Source: Pseudomonas hefeiensis (lineage in GTDB: Bacteria > Pseudomonadota > Gammaproteobacteria > Pseudomonadales > Pseudomonadaceae). Taken from it: DNA of 64,000 nucleotides. The stretch spans positions 2,852,001 to 2,916,000 of the forward strand of contig NZ_CP117449.1 in NCBI RefSeq assembly GCF_030687835.1, written 5' to 3'. How positions within the stretch are numbered: the first letter of the stretch is position 1; each line of letters starts with the position of its first letter. Below are positions 26,978 through 36,428 of the stretch, piece after piece. The position numbers and the translations under genes were made by a program. The notes under the pieces are model-generated. The model worked only from the letters and a program-made list of their open reading frames with translations, made no database searches and had not been told where the DNA came from.

Positions 26978-28222
26978 ATGAGCGAAACCCTGGACTTTGC
27001 CAACGCCGCCGCTGCGCTGGGAATCGGTCTGTTGATCGGGCTTGAGCGCGAGCGTCGCAAAGGCGAGGGCGTCAGGCGCGACTTCGCCGGTCTGCGGACC
27101 TTTGCCATCACTTCGTTGCTTGGCTACCTCACGGTCCAGGCCGGCGGCCCGTTGTTGCTGGGGTTCATGGCGCTGGCATTGGGCGCCTTGGTGACGGTGG
27201 CGTACTGGAAAAGCCTCGACGAAGACCCCGGCATCACCAGCGAAGTGGCGTTGTTTGCCGTGTTGGCCTTAGGCGCGCTCTGTGTGAGTGCCCCGGCCCT
27301 CGCGACCGCGATTGGCGTGGTGATGGCCGGTCTGCTCGCCAGCCGCCAGGCGTTGCACCATTTTGCCCGCAATCAATTGACCGCAGCCGAGATGCGCGAC
27401 GGCCTGGTGCTGTTGATCGCCGCGCTGGTGGTGTTGCCGCTGGTGCCGGATCGTTTCCTCGGGCCTTACGATGCGATCAACCTGCGCACCATCTGTATGT
27501 TGACGGTCATGTTGATGGCGGTGGGTGCGCTGGGGCATGTCGCGGTGCGTACGCTTGGCACTCACTACGGTTACGCCCTCAGCGCGGTTGCGTCGGGGTT
27601 TGCCTCGGCCACGCTGACCGTTGCGACCATGGGTAACATCGCCGCGAAAGAGCCGGCCAATCTCAAGGTGCTGAGCGCCGCTGCCATATTGTCCAATCTG
27701 GCGACAGTGGCGCAGATAGGACTGATCCTCGGCGCGGTAGAACCGGCCCTGCTGCTTTGGATGTGGGGCCCGCTGCTCTGCGGCGTGCTGACAACGTTGG
27801 TCTACGCCGGGGTGTTGATGTTTCCCCGTTCCAGGGTACGGGCTGATGAACCGATCAAGCGCGGCGGGGCCTTCAACCTAAAACTGGCCTTGACGGTAGT
27901 CCTGGCGATGACCGGTATTACGGTCCTGTCGTCGGCGATGCTTGCCGAATTCGGTCAGACCGGGGTAACCGTAACCGCGGTTTTCAGCGGGCTGGTTGAT
28001 GCTCATGCCTCGATTGCCTCTGTTGCTTCCCTGGCGAAGGCCGGGTTGTTGCCCCTGGATGGCATCGCCATACCGGTCTTGATGGCGATGAGCAGCAATT
28101 CCCTGAGTAAATGCGTGGTGGCCTGGCTCAGTGGTGGACGGCGTTTCGCCGGGTATTTCATTCCCGGCCAGGTGCTGGTGACGCTGGCGATGTGGGCCGG
28201 TGTTCTGCTCCCGAATCTGTGA
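26978..28222 (+). CDS. MgtC/SapB-DUF4010 family membrane protein
   Basis: 414 residues from ATG 26978. N-terminal MgtC/SapB-like segment (GIGLLIGLERERRK, RDFAGLRTFAITSLLGYL) followed by a DUF4010 membrane domain, ten or more helices in all. The function of this family is not settled; a transport or ion-linked role is suggested. It is divergent from the tandem Usp-P-ATPase unit across a shared Anr-like site. No strong ribosome site is seen before the ATG. Confidence 0.85.
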   Translation: MSETLDFANAAAALGIGLLIGLERERRKGEGVRRDFAGLRTFAITSLLGYLTVQAGGPLLLGFMALALGALVTVAYWKSLDEDPGITSEVALFAVLALGALCVSAPALATAIGVVMAGLLASRQALHHFARNQLTAAEMRDGLVLLIAALVVLPLVPDRFLGPYDAINLRTICMLTVMLMAVGALGHVAVRTLGTHYGYALSAVASGFASATLTVATMGNIAAKEPANLKVLSAAAILSNLATVAQIGLILGAVEPALLLWMWGPLLCGVLTTLVYAGVLMFPRSRVRADEPIKRGGAFNLKLALTVVLAMTGITVLSSAMLAEFGQTGVTVTAVFSGLVDAHASIASVASLAKAGLLPLDGIAIPVLMAMSSNSLSKCVVAWLSGGRRFAGYFIPGQVLVTLAMWAGVLLPNL

Positions 28223-28239
28223 GCCTGTGTGGTGGCAGT

Positions 28240-28253
28240 TTGATGAAGATCAA
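28240..28253. promoter_or_regulatory. Anr/FNR box
   Basis: TTGATGAAGATCAA, perfect consensus, 76-89 bp upstream of tandem Usp copy 2. Confidence 0.85.
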
Positions 28254-28328
28254 GTCCCGCCCGTGCCATACGTTCATTCTGGAACCCTCAATCCTTTAAG
28301 TGGCTAGCGCCACGTGCCGAGGTGTTCC

Positions 28329-29240
28329 ATGTCCCAGACCCAACGTTTGTTGTTATTGGCACCCGATGCCATGACCCGTTCGCCTGCGTTCGACCGCGCC
28401 ACCGAACTGGCCCTGGCACTGGATTTGCCCCTGCACATCGTCGCCATCGATTATCTGGAGGTGCTCTCGGTGGCCGGTCTTTTTGCGCCGGAGCAGGTCA
28501 AGAAGGCTCGCGACGGGTATCTGGAAACGCATCGGCACTGGTTATGGCAACAGGCTGAGCTGGCGCGCCGCCACGGTGTGGAGGCAACGAGCGAGGTGGT
28601 CTGGGGCAAAGACGCTTATCAGGCCTTGCAGCAGTACGTCAAAGAGCTGCCATTGGCGCTGATCATCAAGGACGCCGAGCCTGAACCGGTGATGAAGCGG
28701 ATTTTCTTCACGCCCATGGACTGGCGCCTGCTGCGGGACTGTCCGGTGCCGGTACACCTGGTCACTGATGCGCGTCATCCGCGGCCCCGGCAGGTCCTGG
28801 CGATCGTCGATGTGCTGCGCAGCGAGGAGCAGGACCTGGTGTTCAACGACCGGATCGTCGATGCCGCGGTGAAACTGGCTGAACAATGCAACGCTCAGGT
28901 CGAGTTGCTGCACGCCTTCGACTGGACGGCGGTGTACGCCGCCGATATGGGCGTGGGTGCGCTCCCGCTCGCCACCGGGCTCTATGAAGCATTGGGGCAG
29001 GCGCAGCACGAAGTGTTTGAATCGCTGGCCGAGCGTCACGGGGTGCCGCCGCAGCAGCGCCACTTCATTGAAGGTGCGCCGCTGAGCAGCATCTGCACGT
29101 TCGCCACCGATCATCAGTGCGACGTCATTGTCATGGGCACGACACAGCATCGAGGCCTGGACAAGCACTTGGGCAGTACCGCCGAGCAGGTGCTGCAACG
29201 GGCACCTTGCAGCGTATGGGCAATCAAGCCGGGCGAGTGA
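28329..29240 (+). CDS. Tandem-domain universal stress protein (copy 2)
   Basis: 303 residues from ATG 28329 (GAGG upstream). Two Usp domains; C-terminal VMGTTQHRGLDKHLGST. Close in layout to copies 1, 3 and 4, for example the IIKDAEPEPVMKRIFFTPMDWRLLRDCPVPVHLV region shared with them. Own Anr-like box, so it is likely an oxygen-responsive unit. No catalytic motif is seen; a nucleotide-binding stress role is inferred. Confidence 0.92.
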   Translation: MSQTQRLLLLAPDAMTRSPAFDRATELALALDLPLHIVAIDYLEVLSVAGLFAPEQVKKARDGYLETHRHWLWQQAELARRHGVEATSEVVWGKDAYQALQQYVKELPLALIIKDAEPEPVMKRIFFTPMDWRLLRDCPVPVHLVTDARHPRPRQVLAIVDVLRSEEQDLVFNDRIVDAAVKLAEQCNAQVELLHAFDWTAVYAADMGVGALPLATGLYEALGQAQHEVFESLAERHGVPPQQRHFIEGAPLSSICTFATDHQCDVIVMGTTQHRGLDKHLGSTAEQVLQRAPCSVWAIKPGE

Positions 29241-29294
29241 AGGCAGTAGCAACTGCGCGGGACCTGAAGCCGGGGCCCGCGCTATGAGTTGTGG

Positions 29295-29858
29295 CTAAAG
29301 ATAGAGACGATGGATGACCTGCCGGGCGTCGTCGGGGTCGGTGCGGGTTTCGAACCCCAGGCTATGGGCCAGGTCCCGCATGGGGGCGTTATCGGCGGAG
29401 TCGATGGAATACAACTGGCGATAGCCGTTCTTGCGGGCCGCCTCTATCAGATGCTCCATCAACAACGTACCCAGCCCCAGATGCTGCCATTGATCGGCGA
29501 CCGTCACGGCGCACTCGCATTCGTGTTCACTGGTGGCGCAATAGCGACTGACACCGATTTCGATCAGTTGTCCGTTGTCATGGATCAGGGCGATGTAGGC
29601 CAGGCGCGTCTTGCAGTCGACATCCATCAACTGGTCGAGCATGGCCGCGCCTGGTTCATTGATTTGCGCCAGGAAACGCATGTGCCGGGACTCCGGCGAC
29701 AGATGCTTGATGAAGTCGTATTCACGCTGGCGATCTTCTTCCTTCAGTGGCCTGATCAGCACGTGCCGGCCATCTCTGAGTGCCTGGATCCAGTGCTTGC
29801 CGCTGATGCTGGCATACATGGCAGCGGCGCGTTCATTGTGGTCTTTGGCGTTGAGCAT
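29295..29858 (-). CDS. GNAT family N-acetyltransferase
   Basis: 187 residues from ATG 29858, chosen because GGAGG precedes it. The acetyl-CoA loop QHLGLGTLLMEHLI follows AVTVADQW, and the C-terminal GYRQLYSIDSADNAPMRDLAHSLGF is typical of single-domain GNATs. Similar acetyltransferases accompany Usp and acetyl-CoA synthetase-type genes (Pat-like), so protein acetylation is possible but unproven. A box CTGATCTGGATCAG lies 87-100 bp upstream. Confidence 0.87.
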   Translation of the reverse strand: MLNAKDHNERAAAMYASISGKHWIQALRDGRHVLIRPLKEEDRQREYDFIKHLSPESRHMRFLAQINEPGAAMLDQLMDVDCKTRLAYIALIHDNGQLIEIGVSRYCATSEHECECAVTVADQWQHLGLGTLLMEHLIEAARKNGYRQLYSIDSADNAPMRDLAHSLGFETRTDPDDARQVIHRLYL

Positions 29859-29944
29859 GATGCGTTCCTCCATCGGGTGTGAACTTTCGGCGCGGCAAAG
29901 GCCGTGCATTCGTTACTGTTCTACGCCGGCGCGGCGGATCGATT

Positions 29945-29958
29945 CTGATCTGGATCAG
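29945..29958. promoter_or_regulatory. Degenerate Anr/FNR-like box
   Basis: CTGATCTGGATCAG is symmetric with one mismatch at each end, 87-100 bp upstream of the GNAT gene on the minus strand. Confidence 0.4.
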
Positions 29959-30084
29959 TGCTCTCCAATCCGCTCGTCGATGATCAATGCCGGGGGGATA
30001 TTGGCGGGGTGTGTCGGGATTGCGCTGGGGCTGGTGGGTTTGGATCGATGGCGTCGCGCAAATAAAGGTTTTTGGGGGCAATTT

Positions 30085-30190
30085 CTGTGGGAGCCAAACC
30101 TGTGGGAGCAAGGCTTGCCCGCGATGAACATTCATGCGGTCCACCTGAAGACCTGGGTGCCTGCATCGCGAGCAAGCTTTGCTCCCACAG
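30085..30190. repeat. REP pair (inverted) in a 449-bp intergenic region
   Basis: GTGGGAGCAAGGCTTGCCCG (from 30102) and its inverted copy TCGCGAGCAAGCTTTGCTCC (30165-30184) are Pseudomonas REP units in inverted orientation, a REPIN-like pair; a partial unit CTGTGGGAGCC lies at about 30086. Apart from this, the region 29859-30307 holds the two Anr-like boxes; no gene is seen. Confidence 0.85.
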
Positions 30191-30204
30191 GTATGTGCAT
30201 GCAG

Positions 30205-30218
30205 TTGATAAAGATCAA
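30205..30218. promoter_or_regulatory. Anr/FNR box
   Basis: TTGATAAAGATCAA, perfect consensus, 90-103 bp upstream of tandem Usp copy 3. Confidence 0.85.
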
Positions 30219-30307
30219 GCCGCCCCGGGGTGACAAGCGCACGCTGTGTCCATGCCAGAGAGGGACCGCTCGGGACCTGATGGCGAACAGACCCGTGGAG
30301 GTATGTG

Positions 30308-31201
30308 ATGGGACAGTACCAACGTTTGCTATTGATCGTTGAGGCCGACCTGCATCCGTCTGCCGCGCTGCGTCGGGCCTGTGCCCTGGCCAGGGTCAGC
30401 GGCGCGGCCTTGCACCTGTGCGCATTCGTTCAACCACCGCCACACACCCATTTGTGGGGCGAAAAAGACGATGAAGCGACGGTTCAGCGCTATATGCACC
30501 ACTATCGTCGCTGGATGGTGGAGGAAGCGGCACTGCTCAAGGAGCAAGGGCTGGATGTGACGACACATGTGGTCTGGACCACTCATCCATTGCTGGACAT
30601 TCTGCGTTACGTCGAACAGTTCCAGCCCGACTTGCTGATCAAGGATGTGACCCTCGAGCCGCTGCTCAAGCGTGTTTTCGTGACGCCTCTGGACTGCCAT
30701 CTGCTGCGCGATTGCCCGGTGCCGGTGCATCTGGTCAACCATGCCACCCACAGTTTGCCGCGCCGGGTCGTGGCGGCGGTGGACCCCGCCAGTCCCCAGT
30801 CCTATGCTTTGAATGAGCGCATTATCCAGGCTGCCGGGGCAATGGCCCTGCAATGCAATGCCCCGTTGCATCTGCTGCACGCCTGCGATCTGTCACCGGC
30901 CTTCAACGGCGAGACCCCGTTGCTGGCAGGGGCTGGGGATGACGACTTTGCCGAGGCCTTGCGAGAGTCGCTGCACACTGCATTCATCAATTTGGCCGAG
31001 CGCTGGAGCGTTCCTCCCGAGCGCCGGCACTTCGTCATTGGTATGCCGGTGCCGGTGATCCAGGAATTCCTCAATGAGTTCGAGGTTGATGTGGTGGTGA
31101 TGGGCACCGAGCAACGCCTGGGCCTGGACCGTCTGATCGGCAGCACGACAGAGCGGGCCCTGTATTCGGTGTCGGGCAGTCTGTTGGCGGTCAGGGAATG
31201 A
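30308..31201 (+). CDS. Tandem-domain universal stress protein (copy 3)
   Basis: 297 residues from ATG 30308; GGAGG at 30297-30301 supports it over the GTG at 30305. Two Usp domains with C-terminal VMGTEQRLGLDRLIGST. The N-terminal YQRLLLIVEADLHPS is like copy 4 (YQRLLLILNPAQRHS), so 3 and 4 are the closest pair by eye. It is followed 134 bp later by phosphoketolase. Confidence 0.92.
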   Translation: MGQYQRLLLIVEADLHPSAALRRACALARVSGAALHLCAFVQPPPHTHLWGEKDDEATVQRYMHHYRRWMVEEAALLKEQGLDVTTHVVWTTHPLLDILRYVEQFQPDLLIKDVTLEPLLKRVFVTPLDCHLLRDCPVPVHLVNHATHSLPRRVVAAVDPASPQSYALNERIIQAAGAMALQCNAPLHLLHACDLSPAFNGETPLLAGAGDDDFAEALRESLHTAFINLAERWSVPPERRHFVIGMPVPVIQEFLNEFEVDVVVMGTEQRLGLDRLIGSTTERALYSVSGSLLAVRE

Positions 31202-31215
31202 GCAGGGCGCTGATT

Positions 31216-31229
31216 CTGATGTAAATCAA
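31216..31229. promoter_or_regulatory. Anr/FNR-like box
   Basis: CTGATGTAAATCAA, one mismatch, 107-120 bp upstream of the phosphoketolase gene. Confidence 0.65.
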
Positions 31230-31335
31230 GTCGGGCCTGTTCAAGCGCTCCAGAATCAGTCATGGCAGACCGTTCGATAGCGGTTCAAGCGACCAGGACA
31301 GGTCGCGGTTAGTCCAGCCTCTTTGGGAGAATGTG

Positions 31336-33708
31336 ATGAGCGATTTTCTTAGCCCCGACCAACTGGAAGGCATTGACGCCTATTGGCGTGCCTCCAATTA
31401 CCTGGCCGTGGGCCAGATTTACCTCAAAGACAACCCTTTGTTGCGCAAACCGCTGCTACTGGGCCACGTCAAACCACGCCTGTTGGGCCATTGGGGGACG
31501 ACGCCGGGGCTTAACCTGGTTTACGTGCACCTCAATCACCTGATCAAGGCCCACGACCTGAACATGATTCTGGTCACCGGCCCTGGGCACGGCGGACCGG
31601 CCATCGTCGCCCAAAGCTATCTGGAGGGCAGCTTCACCCAGTGTTATCCCTCGGTGGAACAGAACGAAAACGGGATGCTACGCCTGTTCCGGCAGTTCTC
31701 CTGGCCCTACGGGTTGTCCAGTCATGTCTCGGCGCAGATTCCGGGTTCCATCCATGAAGGCGGGGAACTGGGGTATTGCCTGGCCCACGCCTACGGTGCG
31801 GCGTTCGACAACCCTGACCTGATCGTGGCCTGCGTCATCGGTGACGGTGAAGCCGAAACCGGTACGCTGGCAGCGAGCTGGCATTCCAACAAGTTCCTCA
31901 ACCCCAGGCGCGACGGCGCCGTGCTACCCATTCTTCATCTCAATGGCTTCAAAATCGCCAACCCCACTTTGCTTTCGCGTATCAGTGAAGACGAGCTGTC
32001 AGCCCTGATGTACGGGTATGGCTACGATCCCTATTTTGTCGAAGGCGATGATCCGCAAACCGTTCACCAGCAACTGGCGATGGTCCTGGACGGCATGCTG
32101 CTCAAGATCCGCGAAATCCAGCGCACGGCCCGTGCGGACTCCTCGGGACAGGAACTGGAGCGGCCATTGTGGCCCATGCTGGTGCTGCGCACGCCCAAGG
32201 GTTGGACCGGTCCGCGGTTTGTCGACGGTCAGCAGGTCGAGGGCACCTGGCGCTCCCACCAGGTGCCACTGAGCCATTTCGAGCAGCCCATGCATTTGAC
32301 GCAGTTGCAACAATGGCTCGAGAGCTACCGGCCGCAGGAACTGTTCGACGCCGGCGGTGCGTTGCTGCCGGAGATTGCGGCGCTGGCGCCCACAGGGCAT
32401 CGGCGTCTGGGCGCCAATCCCCACGCCAATGGCGGCTTGCTCATCCAGCCACTTGAGCTGCCGCGGTTTACCGATTACGCCGTGCAGTTTTCCGCGCCCG
32501 GCAGTGTGCAGGCCGAGTCCACCCGGGTGTTGGGCGGTTTTGTCCGGGACGTGATGAAGTACAACCTCAAGGCTGGCAACTTTCGCCTGTTCGGCCCCGA
32601 CGAAACCGCCTCCAATCGCCTTGACGCGGTGTACGAGGTCAGTGGCAAGACCTGGATGGCGACCACTGAAACGGGGGATACCAACCTGGCATGCGACGGC
32701 CGGGTGATGGAAATCCTCAGCGAGCAGGTGTGTGAAGGCTGGCTTGAAGGGTATTTGCTGACGGGCCGTCATGGACTGTTCTCCTGCTATGAGGCGTTCA
32801 TCCATATCGTCGATTCGATGTTCAACCAGCACGCCAAATGGCTCAAGACCGCTGCGCAGATTCCCTGGCGGGCGTCGATCGCTTCGCTCAACTACCTGCT
32901 CACATCCCACGTCTGGCGCCAGGACCACAATGGCTTCTCCCATCAGGATCCGGGGTTTATCGATCATGTGGCGAACAAGAGTGCCAATGTGGTGCGTATC
33001 TACTTGCCGCCGGATGCCAACTGTTTGTTGTCGGTTGCCGATCACTGTCTCAAGAGTCGCGATTACATCAACGTAATCGTGGCCGGCAAGCAACCGGAGT
33101 GGCAATGGCTGGATATCGACTCGGCCATCAGGCACTGCTCCACTGGCATCGGTCGTTGGGCCTTCGCCTGCCACAACGATGAAGACCCGGACGTGGTGAT
33201 GGCCTGCGCCGGTGACGTGCCGACCCTGGAAACCCTGGCTGCCGTGACCCTGTTGCGCGAATACGTGCCGGATCTGCGCGTGCGGGTCGTGAACGTGGTG
33301 GACCTGATGGCCCTGCAACCGCCGCAACAACATTCCCATGGTCTGCCGGATGCCGGATTCGATGAGCTGTTTACTGTGGACAAACCGGTGATTTTCGCTT
33401 TCCACGGCTACCCTTCACTGATCCATCGTCTGGTCTACAAACGCCATAACCATGACAATTTCCATGTGCGCGGTTTCATGGAGGAGGGGGCCACCACCAC
33501 GCCGTTCGACATGGTGGTGATCAATCACCTGGATCGCTACCAACTGGCATTCGATGTCATCCAGCGGGTACCACGGTTGCAATCGCTGGTGGAGAACGCC
33601 CGGGACCGCTACTGGGCCACCATGGAGAAGCACCAGCTTTACCTGATCGAACATGGGCAGGACATGCCTGAAGTCTTGAACTGGCACTGGACGCCGACGC
33701 CGGGTTGA
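31336..33708 (+). CDS. xfp: Phosphoketolase
   Basis: 790 residues from ATG 31336 (GGGAGA upstream; a GTG one codon earlier is less likely). Thiamine-diphosphate enzyme that splits xylulose-5-phosphate and/or fructose-6-phosphate with phosphate to give acetyl phosphate. Conserved landmarks: [27 protein letters not shown], the TPP-binding [15 protein letters not shown] and the C-terminal [19 protein letters not shown]. Acetyl phosphate can yield ATP by acetate kinase, which fits low-oxygen growth. Placed among Usp genes with an Anr-like box. Confidence 0.96.
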   Translation: MSDFLSPDQLEGIDAYWRASNYLAVGQIYLKDNPLLRKPLLLGHVKPRLLGHWGTTPGLNLVYVHLNHLIKAHDLNMILVTGPGHGGPAIVAQSYLEGSFTQCYPSVEQNENGMLRLFRQFSWPYGLSSHVSAQIPGSIHEGGELGYCLAHAYGAAFDNPDLIVACVIGDGEAETGTLAASWHSNKFLNPRRDGAVLPILHLNGFKIANPTLLSRISEDELSALMYGYGYDPYFVEGDDPQTVHQQLAMVLDGMLLKIREIQRTARADSSGQELERPLWPMLVLRTPKGWTGPRFVDGQQVEGTWRSHQVPLSHFEQPMHLTQLQQWLESYRPQELFDAGGALLPEIAALAPTGHRRLGANPHANGGLLIQPLELPRFTDYAVQFSAPGSVQAESTRVLGGFVRDVMKYNLKAGNFRLFGPDETASNRLDAVYEVSGKTWMATTETGDTNLACDGRVMEILSEQVCEGWLEGYLLTGRHGLFSCYEAFIHIVDSMFNQHAKWLKTAAQIPWRASIASLNYLLTSHVWRQDHNGFSHQDPGFIDHVANKSANVVRIYLPPDANCLLSVADHCLKSRDYINVIVAGKQPEWQWLDIDSAIRHCSTGIGRWAFACHNDEDPDVVMACAGDVPTLETLAAVTLLREYVPDLRVRVVNVVDLMALQPPQQHSHGLPDAGFDELFTVDKPVIFAFHGYPSLIHRLVYKRHNHDNFHVRGFMEEGATTTPFDMVVINHLDRYQLAFDVIQRVPRLQSLVENARDRYWATMEKHQLYLIEHGQDMPEVLNWHWTPTPG

Positions 33709-33766
33709 CTGTCTCACGCATGTCATGACTTCGGCGTCGCGCCGTTCCACTTTTTGGAGATCCATC

Positions 33767-34657
33767 ATGAGCCAGTACCAGCGCTTGCTGTTGATTCTCA
33801 ACCCGGCACAACGACACTCTCCCGCGCTGCATCATGCCGCAGCCCTGACGGCGGCCAGCGGGGCGCACTTGCATGTTTCTGCGTTGGTGCCGTCACTGGA
33901 CATACTCTCGCTGTTGGAGCAAGAGCCCCGTGATGAAGCGCGCCAGAACTACCTGCAGGACCATCGCCACTGGCTCGAGGAGGAGGCCGACAAGATGCGG
34001 CGTCGAGGCCTGAGGGTCACCACGCAGGTGGAGTGGGTCGACGGCATGGACGAGCAAATTCTGCAGCACGTTACGCAAATCCAGCCTGATCTGCTTATCA
34101 AGCAGGTGCAACACGAGCCCCTGCTCAAACGGGCCTTCCTTACACCGCTGGACTGGCGTCTGTTGCGCCAGTGCCCGGTTCCGATGTACCTGGTGGGCGC
34201 CACTGGCCACGCCTTGCCGCGCAAAGTGGTTGCTGCGGTGGATCCTTCCAGCGACTTTGCGCAAAACAGTGGGCTCAACGACCGGATCATTCGCGAGGCA
34301 ATCGGCTTGGCCTTGCAGTGCGACGCCGAACTGCATCTGATTCACGCCTATGAGGTCTCCTCGGTCTATCTGGGCGATGTCGGTGGTGGTGGCCTGACGC
34401 TCAAACAGCTCAGCAATGAACTGCGCAGAAGCCTGGAAAAAACTTTCCTGGAGCTGGCCAACCTGTTCGGCGTGCCGGCCGAGCGCAGGCACTTCGTGCT
34501 CGGCCATCCGGTTTCAGCCTTGAGTGAATTTGCCCTGGAACATGAGGTAGATGTCGTGGTCATGGGCCGCTCCCAGAAGGGTGGCCCACACGGGCTATTG
34601 GGTAGTACCACAGAGCATATTTTGTATCAGGTGTCGTGCAGCGTGCTGGCTGTGTGA
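33767..34657 (+). CDS. Tandem-domain universal stress protein (copy 4)
   Basis: 296 residues from ATG 33767 (TTGGAGA upstream). Two Usp folds; C-terminal VMGRSQKGGPHGLLGST. It starts 58 bp after the phosphoketolase stop with no separate Anr-like site seen, so it is probably co-transcribed with xfp. Confidence 0.92.
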   Translation: MSQYQRLLLILNPAQRHSPALHHAAALTAASGAHLHVSALVPSLDILSLLEQEPRDEARQNYLQDHRHWLEEEADKMRRRGLRVTTQVEWVDGMDEQILQHVTQIQPDLLIKQVQHEPLLKRAFLTPLDWRLLRQCPVPMYLVGATGHALPRKVVAAVDPSSDFAQNSGLNDRIIREAIGLALQCDAELHLIHAYEVSSVYLGDVGGGGLTLKQLSNELRRSLEKTFLELANLFGVPAERRHFVLGHPVSALSEFALEHEVDVVVMGRSQKGGPHGLLGSTTEHILYQVSCSVLAV

Positions 34658-34683
34658 GGAAACCGGCGTTCACCGCTGCGTCC

Positions 34684-34697
34684 TTGATGAAAGTCAA
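34684..34697. promoter_or_regulatory. Anr/FNR-like box
   Basis: TTGATGAAAGTCAA, one mismatch, 62-75 bp upstream of the MBL-fold gene. Confidence 0.65.
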
Positions 34698-34758
34698 TGG
34701 CCGTTTGTGTGAATAGTGCGACCAATGGAACTTCCATCGATGGTTCAGGAGCACGCTC

Positions 34759-36114
34759 ATGCGCATGACGTTTCTAGGGGCGGCCGGCACGGTCACCGGT
34801 AGCAAATACCTGTTGGAGCACGACGATCAGCGAATCCTGATCGACTGCGGGCTGTTTCAGGGCTACAAACAGTTGCGCTTGCACAACTGGGACCCCTTCG
34901 AACTGCCGATGCGTGACCTGGACGCGATCGTGCTGACTCACGCACACCTGGACCACAGCGGTTACCTGCCAGTGCAGGTACGCAACGGCTATCGCGGTCC
35001 GGTCTATGCCACGCCGGCCACCTGCGAGTTGGTCAAGATCCTCTTGCTCGACAGCGCCCGCTTGCAGGAAGAAGAGGCCGAATACGCCAACCGCAAGGGG
35101 TTTTCCAAGCATGATCCTGCCATGCCGTTGTACACCCGGGACCATGCCGAGCGGGCGCTGAAACTGTTACGCCCGATAGCGTTCGATCATCCGGTGGATA
35201 TCGCCCGTGGGGTGGGGATTGTGCTGCGCCGCGCGGGACACATCCTGGGCGCCGCTACGGTGCAGGTGCAGGCCGGTGGCGTTACGTTGGTGTGCTCCGG
35301 CGACCTGGGGCGCCCCGAGGACCCGGTGATGTTTGCCCCGCAGACCATCGAGCAGGCGGACTACCTGTTGGTTGAGTCCACCTACGGCGACCGGCGGCAC
35401 CCGAATCAATCGCCGGAAGATCAACTGGCTGACGTCATCACCCGCACCGCGTTGCGCGGCGGCATCACCTTGGTGCCCTCGTTCACGGTCGGTCGGGCAC
35501 AACTGCTGATGTATCACCTGTACCGCCTGAAACAACGTATGGCGATCCCGGACATTCCCATCTACCTGAACAGCCCCATGGCCATCGACGTAACCCGCTT
35601 GTATCAACGCTTTGGCGATGAACATCGTTTGTCCAGGGAGGAGTGCGAAGGCATGTGCCACATCGCGCATCCAGTGCGCTCGGCCAGGGACTCCATGAAC
35701 CTGGACCTGCAACGCACCCCCGCGGTGATCATCGCCGCCAGTGGCATGGCTACCGGAGGGCGGGTGTTGTTTCACCTCAAGAGCCTGGCGCCCAACCCCA
35801 TCAATACCTTGTTGATGCCGGGTTTCCAGGCCGGTGGCACGCGCGGCGCAAGGATCGTGGCGGGCGAGCCTGCGGTGCGCATCCATGGCAAGGACGTGCC
35901 AATCAACGCTGAAGTGGTGCCGATGCAAACATTGTCCGCCCATGCCGATGCCGACGAAATCATGCAATGGTTGCGCGGTTTCAAGACACCGCCCCGGCAT
36001 ACCTATGTCGTCCACGGCGAACCCAACGCTTCCGATGTCTTGCGCCATCGCATTCGCGATGAACTGGGCTGGTCGGTATCGGTGCCGGAATATCGCGACA
36101 GCGTGGAGCTCTGA
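34759..36114 (+). CDS. MBL-fold/beta-CASP metallo-hydrolase (CPSF/YsaA-like)
   Basis: 451 residues. Metallo-beta-lactamase motif THAHLDHSGYLP, then the beta-CASP and RMMBL regions (MATGGRVLFHL; QTLSAHADADEIM; YVVHGEP). These are typical of RNA-processing exonucleases/endonucleases of the CPSF73/RNase J-like group, so RNA cleavage or 5'-3' turnover is likely, although unproven for this clade. AGGAG precedes ATG 34759; ATG 34765 is an alternative. An Anr-like box lies upstream. Confidence 0.87.
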   Translation: MRMTFLGAAGTVTGSKYLLEHDDQRILIDCGLFQGYKQLRLHNWDPFELPMRDLDAIVLTHAHLDHSGYLPVQVRNGYRGPVYATPATCELVKILLLDSARLQEEEAEYANRKGFSKHDPAMPLYTRDHAERALKLLRPIAFDHPVDIARGVGIVLRRAGHILGAATVQVQAGGVTLVCSGDLGRPEDPVMFAPQTIEQADYLLVESTYGDRRHPNQSPEDQLADVITRTALRGGITLVPSFTVGRAQLLMYHLYRLKQRMAIPDIPIYLNSPMAIDVTRLYQRFGDEHRLSREECEGMCHIAHPVRSARDSMNLDLQRTPAVIIAASGMATGGRVLFHLKSLAPNPINTLLMPGFQAGGTRGARIVAGEPAVRIHGKDVPINAEVVPMQTLSAHADADEIMQWLRGFKTPPRHTYVVHGEPNASDVLRHRIRDELGWSVSVPEYRDSVEL

Positions 36115-36120
36115 GGGCCC

Positions 36121-36205
36121 CCTTCGCGAGCAGGCTCGCTCCCACATTCGTACGCGGTATTTGTGTTCACCGCCGGACCCTGTGTGCGAGCTTGCTCGCG
36201 AAGCG
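36121..36205. repeat. REP pair, inverted
   Basis: CCTTCGCGAGCAGGCTCGCT (from 36121) and GTGCGAGCTTGCTCGCGAAG (36184-36203) are inverted REP units of a second subtype. They lie in the 314-bp gap 36115-36428, which otherwise contains the Anr box at 36343. Confidence 0.85.
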
Positions 36206-36342
36206 GCCATCAGCTTCAACAACACATTCGAGCAAGTTCATTCCCGCACGAATGCACAGGCAAGAAAAAGCCCCTCATGCGTGGCTAGCTCGCCCGAGTT
36301 TCTTTGGGTAGCTGGGGTCCTGAACTGCCCTGCAAGGAAATT

Positions 36343-36356
36343 GATATAAATCAACG
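36343..36356. promoter_or_regulatory. Anr/FNR box
   Basis: TTGATATAAATCAA, perfect consensus, 73-86 bp upstream of the phosphoribosyltransferase gene. Confidence 0.85.
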
Positions 36357-36428
36357 CCTGGGCAGCTATATCGGAGGACGCTGGATTATCGTTGAACGAT
36401 GGGCACAACAGCCTGGGGAGATTTTCCA

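Noticed and set aside
31999..33405. Long open frame opposite phosphoketolase
   Set aside because: Antisense shadow of a highly conserved gene; no ribosome site or domain.
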